From NCBI GenBank assembly GCA_003427395.1, contig BFEA01000076.1, positions 2,299,679-2,344,699 on the forward strand: DNA of 45,021 bases, read 5' to 3'. The translations under genes were made by a program, and so were the position numbers. Every line of letters begins with the position of its first letter. The stretch's first letter is position 1. The notes beneath the pieces are model-generated. The model had not been told where the DNA came from and searched no databases. It saw nothing but the letters and a program-made list of their open reading frames with translations. The stretch comes from Chara braunii. Its lineage: Eukaryota > Streptophyta > Charophyceae > Charales > Characeae. Shown one piece after another: positions 1 to 7,889 of this stretch.

Positions 1-549
1 CACGATTTACTGTGCAGTTGAATCGGCGAGAACGGGGCATTGAACCGGAAACGAACCCCGCGCGTGACCCAGTCAAAAGGTAGTGGTCTTGTGGAGACNT
101 GGGCGGGCCAAGCACACNAGACCGCNTTCGTTGATGTCACNTNTAATACTCTGGCGGGATGAGTGTTGTGAAGAGCCTCAGGTGATCGGAGTGTGAAGTC
201 ACGGAGCTACCAGTCTAAGAAGAATGAGAGATGCTTGTGAAACGNGGGGCTGTCTNGAGGCCGCATGNCTGCAGCTATCACTAACTGTTCCTTTTGAGAG
301 GTAACGGCTATATTGTATGNTTACTAGTAGTTTTCNCTCTATANCTTTCTTTGTTGTTAGCTGATCTTCAGCCGAGTTNNAAGTTGCGAGCATTCACCTC
401 ACCTCNGTCTTGTTCNAGATGAGGTTCTCATAGCANGCATTGTTCATGCCAGGGCGGAGCCTGAGAAAATGTGTGGTTGTCATTCGGTTCAATAATGTTG
501 TCTTCATTTGTGCAGATCATATCATCTGCACGTGAAAATACCCTGCTTC
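1..549. other. Left flank, no gene seen, scattered ambiguous bases
   Basis: About 20 isolated N lie between 99 and 436. No reading frame here looks like protein. A short stretch just before 550 leads directly into the 1.5 kb repeat that recurs at 18380. I see no RNA gene. The isolated N suggest low-confidence consensus in a multi-copy region rather than a scaffold gap. Confidence 0.5.
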
Positions 550-2095
550 TTCTTCAGTCGTCACCAGAGTGATTCCGTCGCACTGTTCGGAGAGCCTAAG
601 GTTGGCACGATCGCCCGGGAGTCTCACGCAAGAGCTAATAGTGATCAGAAAGTGAACGTGGGTAAGCAGCGTGAGTGATTTGCAGACGACTAGAAGGGGT
701 TGCAGTTTTGGGCCAAGACGGCTTCCTTACACCTGTTCTGGCAGTTTTAATCGAAAGAGGGGCGAGAAACTTGGCTACGGTCATGCTTTGCATTGTACGC
801 CTGTTAGCGAACCTCGTAGGATGATTGATTGAGCTTGATCTATTCCTCTTCGCCATATTGCTTGAACACTGTGAGGGTAGAGATCACAAGAGCAGCTTGG
901 AATTTCGACTTCTCTTTCCCCTTCCGCGTGACCACACGACAGCGTGAACGTGTGAGTTTACATGTGTGCATCTGCTCAAATGCTCGCTAGCTGTCATGAG
1001 AGATTGTTTGTGACCTTTGTTTAATTGACTGCAAAATTATGCGAACATGCGTGTGCCCGTGTGAACAGATGTATGCGTGATCATGCGTGTCCGCAAGTCT
1101 GATCACAGTGTATGCAGGCGGTTGTTTGAGTATCCAAGTCTATTCTTGGACTTAATGTGCGAGCTTGTTTGTATAAGGAATCACAGTCGTAATTCTGGTT
1201 ACGTTCTATGATTTTGTCCTTCCTGAATGGATGGGGAAAAGAAAGACAATGCTGAGGAAAGTCTCTTACATTCTTGTTAAATTTTAACTTGATGGTGATT
1301 GATTGTCTACTCGCTCGGGTTTTGGTAAGTCCCGACCCAGTCGTGTTGTGAGACTCCTCGCTAAGTGAGCTTCGCGCATTTCCCTTCTGTCCTAGAGTAC
1401 CCTTTATTCTCATTTGATTTCTACATGGGAGAAAGACGCGAGTCTCTAAGACAATTTCCCTTCGAGACTTGGTCCCAGTTCTCACAGGAGGTGGAGTTGG
1501 TCCATTTGTCGGCCTAGGAGAAGGAAGTCGGGATGTCCTTTAGAAAGGATAGTACCAAGTCCTCCTTCTAGCTTGCTCTTCATACTGGGTGTTAATGGGC
1601 CCATCTTCTGTAGAGACTCAAGTCTCTGAGACATTATCCGGTGCTCTCTATCTTGGCACTCGGAGTTTTGACGAAAGCAGAGTAAACCCATACACCAGAA
1701 GTAATCAGGAGAGACAGAGAAATTATTTCTTGTAATCAGAGCTCCGAGTTTTTGGCAATAATAAGTCTGTACTAAAGCCGACAGTGAGTATCGACCTGGT
1801 CATCGTCTGGTCTTTGCGAGCTTGAATTATGGGCAAGTCATGAGCCAAGAGTCGGAACCTTCAAGTGAAAACCCAAACTTTGAGGGACTTCTGGCTCAGA
1901 GCAGTATTGTGAAAACGGTCTGTCTCCAAGTCTCTGCCTCCAGGAATAAGCTTTGATTGATCTAGCTTTTACTTGAGAGCCGCATTTGGAAACTCGACAT
2001 ACATTACAATTCCTTACGAGTGCGTTTGGTCGGGAGTTCACCATCGACTAAGAGGGAATAGAGTTAGCCTATTTGGATCCCCTGATTTGCGGTCC
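550..2095. repeat. 1.5 kb dispersed direct repeat, copy 1
   Basis: This stretch matches 18380-19917 in the same orientation over its whole length, at high identity by eye (roughly mid-90s percent), with small indels such as an extra 10-11 bases near 645-656 in this copy. No reading frame is kept open in both copies, so I treat it as non-coding. Its right end is exact: both copies share the word ggtcc and then diverge. Here the next base begins the 2.4 kb LTR; in the other copy a different sequence beginning TGTCGAG follows. It could be an old LTR or subterminal part of another element. Confidence 0.85.
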
Positions 2096-2397
2096 TGAGT
2101 CAAACCGAACCTAGGTTAGCAGACATAAGAACACGAAGTCTGGCATAACGGTACTGCGCTGAGACTTAGAGAAAACGAGGGACTGAGTCAGGGTGTGCTC
2201 AGTGCTGCTCTCTGCTTACACCCACTAGGATACTAACAACCCCCTACTCTAAATAACGCCGATTTAGTCAAAACCGAAACTCAACGTTTATGCAACTATC
2301 CTCGGAAAAATTTGAGAGGGCGTCTGGGTGACAGATGAGCAAAGACGAAACTAATTGGTTACGTAGTATCTAGCTGGGCAGGAATGAAAAGAAAATC

Positions 2398-2649
2398 ATG
2401 AGGGATAAATGGAGATTGGAAGTGACCTGCTCTCTCCACTTGNACAAAGGAGAAGGCTGGGANGAGAAAGCAGTTGNGTATATCCAACCTGCTNGNAGAC
2501 TTATGAGAGAGCNAGCGCTGGAGTTGGTGAAAAATCAGAGGATCATTGCATACACTTTTGACTTCAATGGACTGAATGGGCAGTTGCACAACACCTTTTC
2601 ATCTATAGAAGCGGTAGACAAAACTCGAGAACTTGTCAACTGCAAATAG
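2398..2649 (+). CDS. Small ORF inside the LTR, family A' (unknown function)
   Basis: An 83-codon ORF starting at a true ATG and ending TAG. Five or six residues are undetermined because of N. Its middle (residues about 38-56, with AxELVKNQRIIAYTFDF) lines up by eye with 6277-6567 (ALRIVTDQTEISYLLNV) and 6571-6837 (ALSLITTQSIIAYNLYV). The shared pattern is A-L-x-[LI]-[VI]-x-x-Q-x-x-I-x-Y followed by a hydrophobic strand. The same ORF is present, unbroken and apparently identical, in the inverted LTR at 38228-38479. No known domain is recognised. It could be a gene fragment carried in the LTR rather than an expressed protein. Confidence 0.5.
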   Translation: MRDKWRLEVTCSLHLXKGEGWXEKAVXYIQPAXRLMREXALELVKNQRIIAYTFDFNGLNGQLHNTFSSIEAVDKTRELVNCK

Positions 2650-3270
2650 CAATGAAGGAAGAGAGAATCACTAGCGTGAGACGGGGAGTAGCATTGTAAA
2701 AATGAATAGATAAGAGGGGTAAGACTATGGTACTCGTCACTTGGCAATATTCAACGGGCAATACGTGAGGTACTGCATGCAGTACAGGCGGGAGACAGGG
2801 CTTCTGTAAGGAACACTGAATGTTGTCAGAGTTGGCGAGTGAGACAATCTTTGCAGTCGTCCTACCCGGCTCGCTCGTTTGGGTCAGACAATCTATGTGG
2901 GGTTCTTATGTTGAATGCACCCTATGAACGCTGCAAAGAAGGGAGGGGATAAGATCAGTCGAGTGTGTCACTTTCTCTATACGGGACAAACCAAGGTGAA
3001 ACTTTCATGAAATCAGTAGTGCTCAGATCTCGCCCCCTTGAGCCCCACCAGCATTCAAACAGTCAGCACCCCTCAGAGTTCTCGCTGATTCACCCAGCAG
3101 TACCATGGCACGCAAGTCTAAGATCCGGTGAGTTAATTCTCAGACAAACTTTCAGGCAAACTTCAGATAATTTTCAGACAGCTTTCAGGTAACCCTCGGA
3201 TGATCTCCGGACAACGTTTAGATGGCAACTAAGGGTTCGTTCGCCTGGTGACATTTGCCGTCTATTCAAC

Positions 3271-3430
3271 AAGCAACAGTTAATTCAAACAACAACAGAT
3301 ACTCGTCAGCAAGCAACAGTTAATTCAAACAACAACATATACTCATCAACAAGCAACAGTTAATCCAAACAGCAGCATACATTTGTCAGCAAACAATAGT
3401 CATTTCAAATAGCAGCAGACATTCATCAGT
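3271..3430. repeat. 40-bp tandem repeat, four units, in the LTR
   Basis: Units begin at 3271, 3311, 3351 and 3391, each opening with aagcaacagt or a close variant, followed by taattcaaac and a CAG/CAA-rich tail. The inverted LTR has about three units (roughly 37490-37612), so the copy number differs between the two LTRs. It lies just upstream of the ORF at 3482. Confidence 0.85.
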
Positions 3431-3481
3431 CAAAATCCGTTTTCGATCCTTTATTAGAAAGTACTTTGTTTGATTGAGCCC

Positions 3482-3904
3482 ATGAGAGAAATCAACCCCA
3501 TCTCGGTCGATCAGTCTGTCCTCGACGGTCTCAATCGGATATCCTCAAGAGAATGCTTCCCATACAGATATGTCAAGGTTGACGGCTTTAGGCGCGAAGA
3601 TCTGTCAATCTTCGTCGCTCTTACAAAATTTGCAGGAGGAGCAGTCAACGATCTGCGGATATACTTGAAGAAAGGAAATGAGACACATCCTCATTTTGAT
3701 GCAGTGTGGGTCGCAGCAGCTGGGTTTGTGCAATGGAAACCTGAGAGACTCCAGGGGAGCGCAAAGCTAGTCTATAGCTTTGGTCCTAAGCTTTTCGTTG
3801 ACTACCCCAGGCCTCCGGTCCCTGACTACTTTACTGAAGGATCATATTGGGGTGACCTTGTCGACCTAGCCAAGAGATACATATCGCCAGCAGTGATCGA
3901 CTAG
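3482..3904 (+). CDS. ORF inside the LTR, family A copy 1 (unknown function)
   Basis: A 140-codon ORF from ATG 3482 to TAG 3904; the frame is open slightly further upstream but only to a TTG. Visible features: FPYRY at about residue 31-35, then a hydrophobic stretch, VNDLRIYLKKG near 59-69, and a proline-rich segment PRPPVPDYF followed by an aromatic-rich tail ending LAKRYI. The same pattern (FPY, then [VI]xD[LVI]R[IL]Y, then P-rich, then xxW) recurs in 4870-5283, 5316-5765 and more weakly 5726-6274. The matching ORF in the inverted LTR (37013-37435) is broken by a TAA. No known family is recognised. An ORF within an LTR is uncommon, and whether it is translated is not shown by sequence. Confidence 0.6.
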   Translation: MREINPISVDQSVLDGLNRISSRECFPYRYVKVDGFRREDLSIFVALTKFAGGAVNDLRIYLKKGNETHPHFDAVWVAAAGFVQWKPERLQGSAKLVYSFGPKLFVDYPRPPVPDYFTEGSYWGDLVDLAKRYISPAVID

Positions 3905-4196
3905 GAGGCAGTGACTGAGCCCTCCGAGTTTCCACATCTCAGGAGGGGCATTTTCTCTCAGCCCTATCTCCCCACTCTATGGGAGGAGTTTTGTGCTATG
4001 GTTGACTTCCGTATCATTTGACTTGGATGGAAGTGCTTAGAACTTGCAGGCTTCAAGTGGCTCTACATACAGAAGCCACAACCTCAGAGAATACGGAGGT
4101 ATGGCAAGAAGCCCAAACGACAGACAACAAAATGAGAGTTTGAATGTGAAGCTTAGAGGGATGAGTGATGACTCTTGATTGGTGTTGGCCATGCTC

Positions 4197-4236
4197 TCAT
4201 CCACGAAAGCAATCATCCGATTGCTTTCGTGGATGA
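4197..4236. other. Perfect 18-bp hairpin from an inverted local copy
   Basis: Arms 4197-4214 and 4219-4236 are exact reverse complements around a 4-base loop (atcc). The other LTR has only one of the arms at this place (near 36590-36612) followed by about 105 bases (to about 36717) that are absent here. The left LTR therefore has an inverted copy of the adjacent 22 bases in place of that segment, the signature of a template-switch mutation. Confidence 0.85.
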
Positions 4237-4539
4237 TTCTGTCACAGTTCTCAAAATCAGATTGACATAATTTGATGCAGGCGTAGCACTCTGCAATTTT
4301 TATGATTATTATTCGCATGATTCTCTGTTGTTCCGAATCAAAATAAAAGATTCTTATGACCGGGGACCGGCGAAGACCGCAATTGAAGGGTCTCGCTCGA
4401 AGCCGGACGCACACAAAAGGAAGGGATTTGCATTGTTTAATTTATTATATTTATTTCAATCACATACAAAATCCTGCGTGACAGCCTGTTGGCTTTCCGG
4501 TTGCCTAAAGTGGCCCGACTGGAAAAAGTACGACAAAAA

Positions 4540-4557
4540 TGGCGCTGTTGCCGGGGA
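4540..4557 (+). promoter_or_regulatory. Primer binding site for tRNA-Asp
   Basis: The 18 bases TGGCGCTGTTGCCGGGGA match the complement of the plant tRNA-Asp(GTC) 3' end, including CCA, at 17 of 18 positions (one C-to-T). It sits four bases after the LTR end, where first-strand synthesis of an LTR retrotransposon is primed. The same primer class is known from the plant Athila/Tat branch of Ty3/Gypsy elements. This fixes the element as + strand with 2096-4535 as its 5' LTR. Confidence 0.85.
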
Positions 4558-4869
4558 CATGAAAAATTTTCGTGTTCGGAACGAGCCTGGGTCAGCAAAC
4601 AACTTTGAGATTTTGATTAGGCCTTGAAAACTGTTGACAATTCTTGAATTTCCCAGATGAATTTTGCATTTTTTCTTGAGTCGTTATTCTCTTGAAAAGC
4701 CTAATTTGCAAAGCGAGTCCTATCTTTCCTTGTGTGAGGTACCACACTGGACCGGGAAAAGAGATTGATATAATTGACTGAAGAAAATCAAGTTTGATAT
4801 CAGGTATGTCCTATTACCTCCCAATACGTTTGGAGGAATTGAAAGAAAGAGAGCGACAGATCAAAACAA
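4558..4869 (+). other. Leader between PBS and first accessory ORF
   Basis: About 310 bases without a convincing ORF. It is AT-rich and probably untranslated leader of the element. No conserved regulatory word is recognised. Confidence 0.4.
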
Positions 4870-5283
4870 ATGCTGGTCGACAGTGCACTAAAAGAGTTAT
4901 CCAAACTCACCTCTAATGGGATATTTCCTTATCGATATCAGGGTTGTTGGGGCCATCACTCCCATGGCGCAACCATCTGCGTAGTGTTGACTCACTTCTT
5001 GGAGCGGAATATCTATGATATTCGGCTATACGTCAAAGAAGTAGGCAGCAACGATGGTGAGGACTTTAATTGGCTATGGGAGATTGTGACCCAATTTATC
5101 TATGATGAAAAGGCAGATCTGATCAAGCAAAAGAAGAAAGTGGAATGGGGTGCGATGCCAGTGACGTATAAGACTGTTCCAATCCCTCCTATACCTAACA
5201 GCTATTGTGATCGGACTAATTGGTTGCCAATTATCAACATGGTATTGACATGGGAGAAAAGAATCGGTGGTCATGAGAACTAA
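4870..5283 (+). CDS. Accessory ORF, family A copy 2 (unknown function)
   Basis: A 137-codon ORF starting at ATG 4870. It parallels the LTR-borne ORF at 3482 along most of its length: an N-terminal LKELSKLTSNGIFPYRY, a hydrophobic VVLTHF stretch, IYDIRLYVKE at about residues 55-64, a lysine-rich linker, then VPIPPIPNSY and a tryptophan-containing tail (TNWLPIINMVLTWEKR). Length and motif order match copy 1, so both are probably one domain of about 135 residues. It lies between PBS and gag, where LTR elements normally have only leader. No stop interrupts it. Function is unknown and no database family is recalled. Confidence 0.65.
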   Translation: MLVDSALKELSKLTSNGIFPYRYQGCWGHHSHGATICVVLTHFLERNIYDIRLYVKEVGSNDGEDFNWLWEIVTQFIYDEKADLIKQKKKVEWGAMPVTYKTVPIPPIPNSYCDRTNWLPIINMVLTWEKRIGGHEN

Positions 5284-5315
5284 AGAGATTTCAAGAGGAA
5301 ATCAGACAGAGAAGG

Positions 5316-5765
5316 TTGAAATTTGGCAGAGGTTCAGATCCAAGTCAAGAGAAAGTTGAGTGTCTCCTAAAGTCACTGAACACTCTAAGTAAGAGAGAGG
5401 TATTCCCATATGAGGTTGTCAGATATGAGATGGTCGAGAGCGGATGGGAGCAGGAACGATTATATGTACTGACATTCTATTTCACGGATCTGGGTGTGTA
5501 TGATGTGAGAATCTATGTCCCAAAAGAAAGAAGTGCTGACGCAGTGTATGGGAGATGCTGAGGATTTGCTGAAGAAGTCGTACTAAAAGAGAAAAAGAGG
5601 CTTGAGAGAAAAAACAAATGCTTCATTGGATCTACTCGATTTACTGTCTTTGATGGACTCCCAACTCATCCCTTACCTGATATCAATCCGTCGAGAGATA
5701 ATTGGTTTGACATGATAAAGTTCGCATGGAAAGTGAAGAGAGCCCAAGAAGAATACTCTCAGTAG
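5316..5765 (+). pseudogene. Accessory ORF, family A copy 3, broken by one stop
   Basis: The frame beginning near 5316 runs to a TGA at 5559-5561 and then continues open in the same frame to TAG at 5763-5765. Before the stop it shows FPYEVV and VYDVRIYV, and after it LPDINPSRDNWFDM, in the same order and spacing as copies 1 and 2, so it is one domain of about 145 residues cut by a single nonsense change. The first in-frame codon is TTG; no convincing ATG is seen at the head, so the true start may have been lost. Its last 40 bases overlap the start of the next ORF in another frame. Confidence 0.6.
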
Positions 5766-6274
5766 CTAGGATAACTACTGCGAGGGGCAAACTTTATGAG
5801 GTGATTGGTCATGATAATCCCTTTGTAATTTTGAGACATGAGATTTGTGGGCAAGGACATATAGTATTTCATATTCCGGTAGTTAAGTTCCTAAACTCTG
5901 ACAGTTTGGATGTGAGGGTTTATTCCTCTAACAGTCTGGACGAGGGGGTTGACTACTTGGAATATTTAAAAGGGGCGTATGTCAGTCTTGAGCTGAAAAA
6001 AAAATGGTTAGAGAAGCTAAGAAGGAAAGTGACTTGGGGAGTGAGAGTAAGAGAATTTGAGAGGCTCCCTGAGTTCTCAATTGCTAAGGGATTTGAAGAC
6101 AGGAGAGATTGGATGCCTCTGCTGGAAGCTATTGCTGAGATTGGTAGAGCAAGGGAAAAAAATTCTACCTTGATGATAAAATCCCTGCTTTTGAGTACCT
6201 TTGAACACAGATTCGAAATCCCTGATTATGTTCAACCTGAGATCTACCTTTCAGATATTGCTTATGATGGTTAG
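5726..6274 (+). CDS. Accessory ORF, family A copy 4, longer C-terminus
   Basis: A 182-codon ORF from ATG 5726. Residues about 20-150 resemble family A: a segment where the FPY motif has become FVILRHEI, a hydrophobic stretch, SLDVRVYSS, a lysine/arginine-rich linker (LKKKWLEKLRRK), then LPEFSIAKGFEDRRDWMPLL. A further 35-40 residues (from about STLMIKSLLL) have no counterpart in the other copies. It is the most diverged copy. It ends two bases before the ATG of the next ORF. Function is unknown. The first 40 bases overlap copy 3, so the biological start could be a little downstream. Confidence 0.55.
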   Translation: MESEESPRRILSVARITTARGKLYEVIGHDNPFVILRHEICGQGHIVFHIPVVKFLNSDSLDVRVYSSNSLDEGVDYLEYLKGAYVSLELKKKWLEKLRRKVTWGVRVREFERLPEFSIAKGFEDRRDWMPLLEAIAEIGRAREKNSTLMIKSLLLSTFEHRFEIPDYVQPEIYLSDIAYDG

Positions 6275-6276
6275 CA

Positions 6277-6567
6277 ATGCCCAACTTGATTGAACAACTG
6301 ACACTAGGTGTTGTGTTGGAAGGTAGAATAATCAAGGTAAAAGGGACTCTTCGGATCTCTGACAGAAATCTTTCTACCTTGCACGAGCTTGAATTCCTGC
6401 AGCCTTTCTTTGATCACATGAGAGATTATGCCCTGAGAATTGTCACTGATCAGACTGAGATAAGCTACTTATTAAATGTGGTGAAAGTGGGAACTACTGA
6501 GAGAGTATCATACCACACTTCTCGGGAACGGGTCTCTCTTGCAAGAAGGATCAATAGCGGGTTGTAA
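6277..6567 (+). CDS. Accessory ORF, family A' copy 2
   Basis: A 96-codon ORF starting at ATG 6277, directly after the stop of the previous ORF. The core (HMRDYALRIVTDQTEISY at about residues 47-64) and the tail (SLARRINSG) line up with 6571-6837 (tail SLARRVRD) and, in the core, with the LTR ORF at 2398. It shares reading frame 1 with the next ORF, with gag and with most of pol, separated from them only by stop codons. That would fit descent from a longer polyprotein, though shared frame alone is weak evidence. Function is unknown. Confidence 0.55.
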   Translation: MPNLIEQLTLGVVLEGRIIKVKGTLRISDRNLSTLHELEFLQPFFDHMRDYALRIVTDQTEISYLLNVVKVGTTERVSYHTSRERVSLARRINSGL

Positions 6568-6570
6568 GCG

Positions 6571-6837
6571 ATGCAATTTGATTATGAGATTATAGACTTG
6601 ACTCAATATTTTATGATTCGGGGTACTGTAAAAGGGTATAACAGAAGACTGAGTAGGGATGATGAAAGAGAGTTGATTGAAGATTACATTGGAAGGTTGA
6701 GAAGAATTGCATTGTCCTTGATCACTACTCAATCTATTATTGCTTATAATCTTTATGTACAAAATTCTCAAGGGGTAGAGCAGACAAGAGAAGAGAGAAA
6801 CGAGCCTGCATCTCTTGCGAGAAGAGTGAGAGATTAA
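6571..6837 (+). CDS. Accessory ORF, family A' copy 3
   Basis: An 88-codon ORF from ATG 6571, three bases after the previous stop and in the same frame. It begins with a short beta-rich-looking segment (YFMIRGTVKGYNRRLS), then the family core IALSLITTQSIIAYNLYV, then an acidic linker and SLARRVRD. The pairing with 6277-6567 is clear by eye from core and tail. It ends about 60 bases before the gag start. Function is unknown. Confidence 0.55.
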   Translation: MQFDYEIIDLTQYFMIRGTVKGYNRRLSRDDERELIEDYIGRLRRIALSLITTQSIIAYNLYVQNSQGVEQTREERNEPASLARRVRD

Positions 6838-6900
6838 AGGACAAGGAAGAAGAACGCACAAGAGTGACAGAAAAAAAGAAGAAAGTGTTCAAAAAAGTCT

Positions 6901-7686
6901 ATGGTCAAGATGGCAGGACGGTCAAGACCTAGCTCATCTGCAGGGACCAATGAAGAGGCCTTGGTTGGGGTTATACGGGAATTGGTCGAGAGAGTTGACA
7001 CTATAAAAGGAGGGTCAGACATTGCAAGAGCAAATACGCCAGATTAGAGGATTCTATGTTTTAGAGAGCCTCAATTAAACGATTTCCTGGACGAGTATGA
7101 ATTATTTGGACTCGGCTATGGCTGGACAGATAAGCAACGACTTAAGCACTTCCTATCTTACTGTGATACTGACTCAAGATTGGCTGTTCAGGAACTAATG
7201 GAAGGGGCCACTATATGGGAAGAGATTAAAAAGCGAATAAAAAAAGAATTTGAGAAGGACTCAGTTCCAACTATAACCAAGGATTTACTCAACATCAGAA
7301 GAGCTAAGTATGACACTTTCAATGTTTTTCTTCAGACCTTCATCCGGACAGCAAGAAGAATTCCATATTTGGACGAAGTCCAGAGATGCCATATATTTTT
7401 GACAAATTTTACTGACACCGAAAGGCAGGCAGTTCTCAATCAAGCTCAACACTATCCTCTCAGAAGGTTGCAATTGTAAGAACTCTACCTACAGTTTCTC
7501 ATAAGAGATGGTCACTAGATCAGATCAGCACTTTGGCCAAGGACTAGGAGACTGAGAATGGTATGAACCGAGGAAACAATCTGAGTGTTGAAAATATTAT
7601 TCAAAAAGTGATGGCTAACTTTATGCCCGCAAAGCCTGCAAACCATGTTGTGGATGACAGAGGAAAGAAGAAAGCTGAGAGTGAAG

Positions 7687-7727
<41 letters not shown>

Positions 7728-7889
7728 AGCTATGGTAAGAAGGAAGATTCTTCTAGATCCAGAAATAATGGAAAGAATAGTGACAGAGGAAACAGAGAAA
7801 GGAAGAAGTATGATGATCGTCCTAAGAAGAGTTTTTTCTGCTACTATTGTGGTGAAGGGAGTAACTACCACCTATTGCAGGCCTCTTGA
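6901..7889 (+). pseudogene. gag: Gag (capsid and nucleocapsid), broken
   Basis: The frame from ATG 6901 holds a short Ser/Gly-rich head, a TAG at 7045-7047, then a capsid-like region. That region has LNDFLDEYELFG, TDKQRLKHFLSYC and an IKKEFEKD ... FLQTFIRTARRIPYL stretch typical of Ty3 Gag, up to a stop at 7477. After further stops a different frame (7563-7889) gives a basic nucleocapsid part with a run of 12 aspartates (7689-7726) and a zinc-knuckle remnant, CYYCGEG....H, in which the last cysteine is missing. The frame then shifts into the protease ORF. The protein would package element RNA in cytoplasmic particles if intact. This copy cannot make it. Confidence 0.7.
7689..7726 (+). repeat. 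(GAT)n microsatellite in gag
   Basis: About twelve GAT codons in tandem, read as poly-aspartate in the Gag frame and as poly-methionine in the +1 frame. The poly-Met reading is a shadow. Such runs expand easily and may mark where the frame relation was lost. Confidence 0.9.

Larger units (their letters stand above)
2096..4535 (+). repeat. 5' LTR of the Ty3 element (2.44 kb)
   Basis: The boundaries are set by comparison with the inverted copy at 36291-38781. Both start TGAGTC and end CGACA, that is TG...CA as LTRs do, and similarity stops at exactly these points. Four bases after the end lies an 18-base primer binding site, as expected for a 5' LTR. The LTR contains two open reading frames (2398-2649 and 3482-3904), a 40-bp tandem repeat (3271-3430) and a hairpin created by an inverted local copy (4197-4236). 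It holds six N at 2443-2513, repeated at the matching sites of the other copy. Confidence 0.85.

Noticed and set aside
4037-4414. 125-codon minus-strand ORF in the LTR
   Set aside because: Includes the template-switch hairpin and is not open across the matching region of the inverted LTR; treated as a chance frame.
7645-7880. Start of the 575-codon frame with a run of methionines
   Set aside because: It is the +1 reading of the poly-aspartate Gag segment; the real coding content of that frame begins near 7880.
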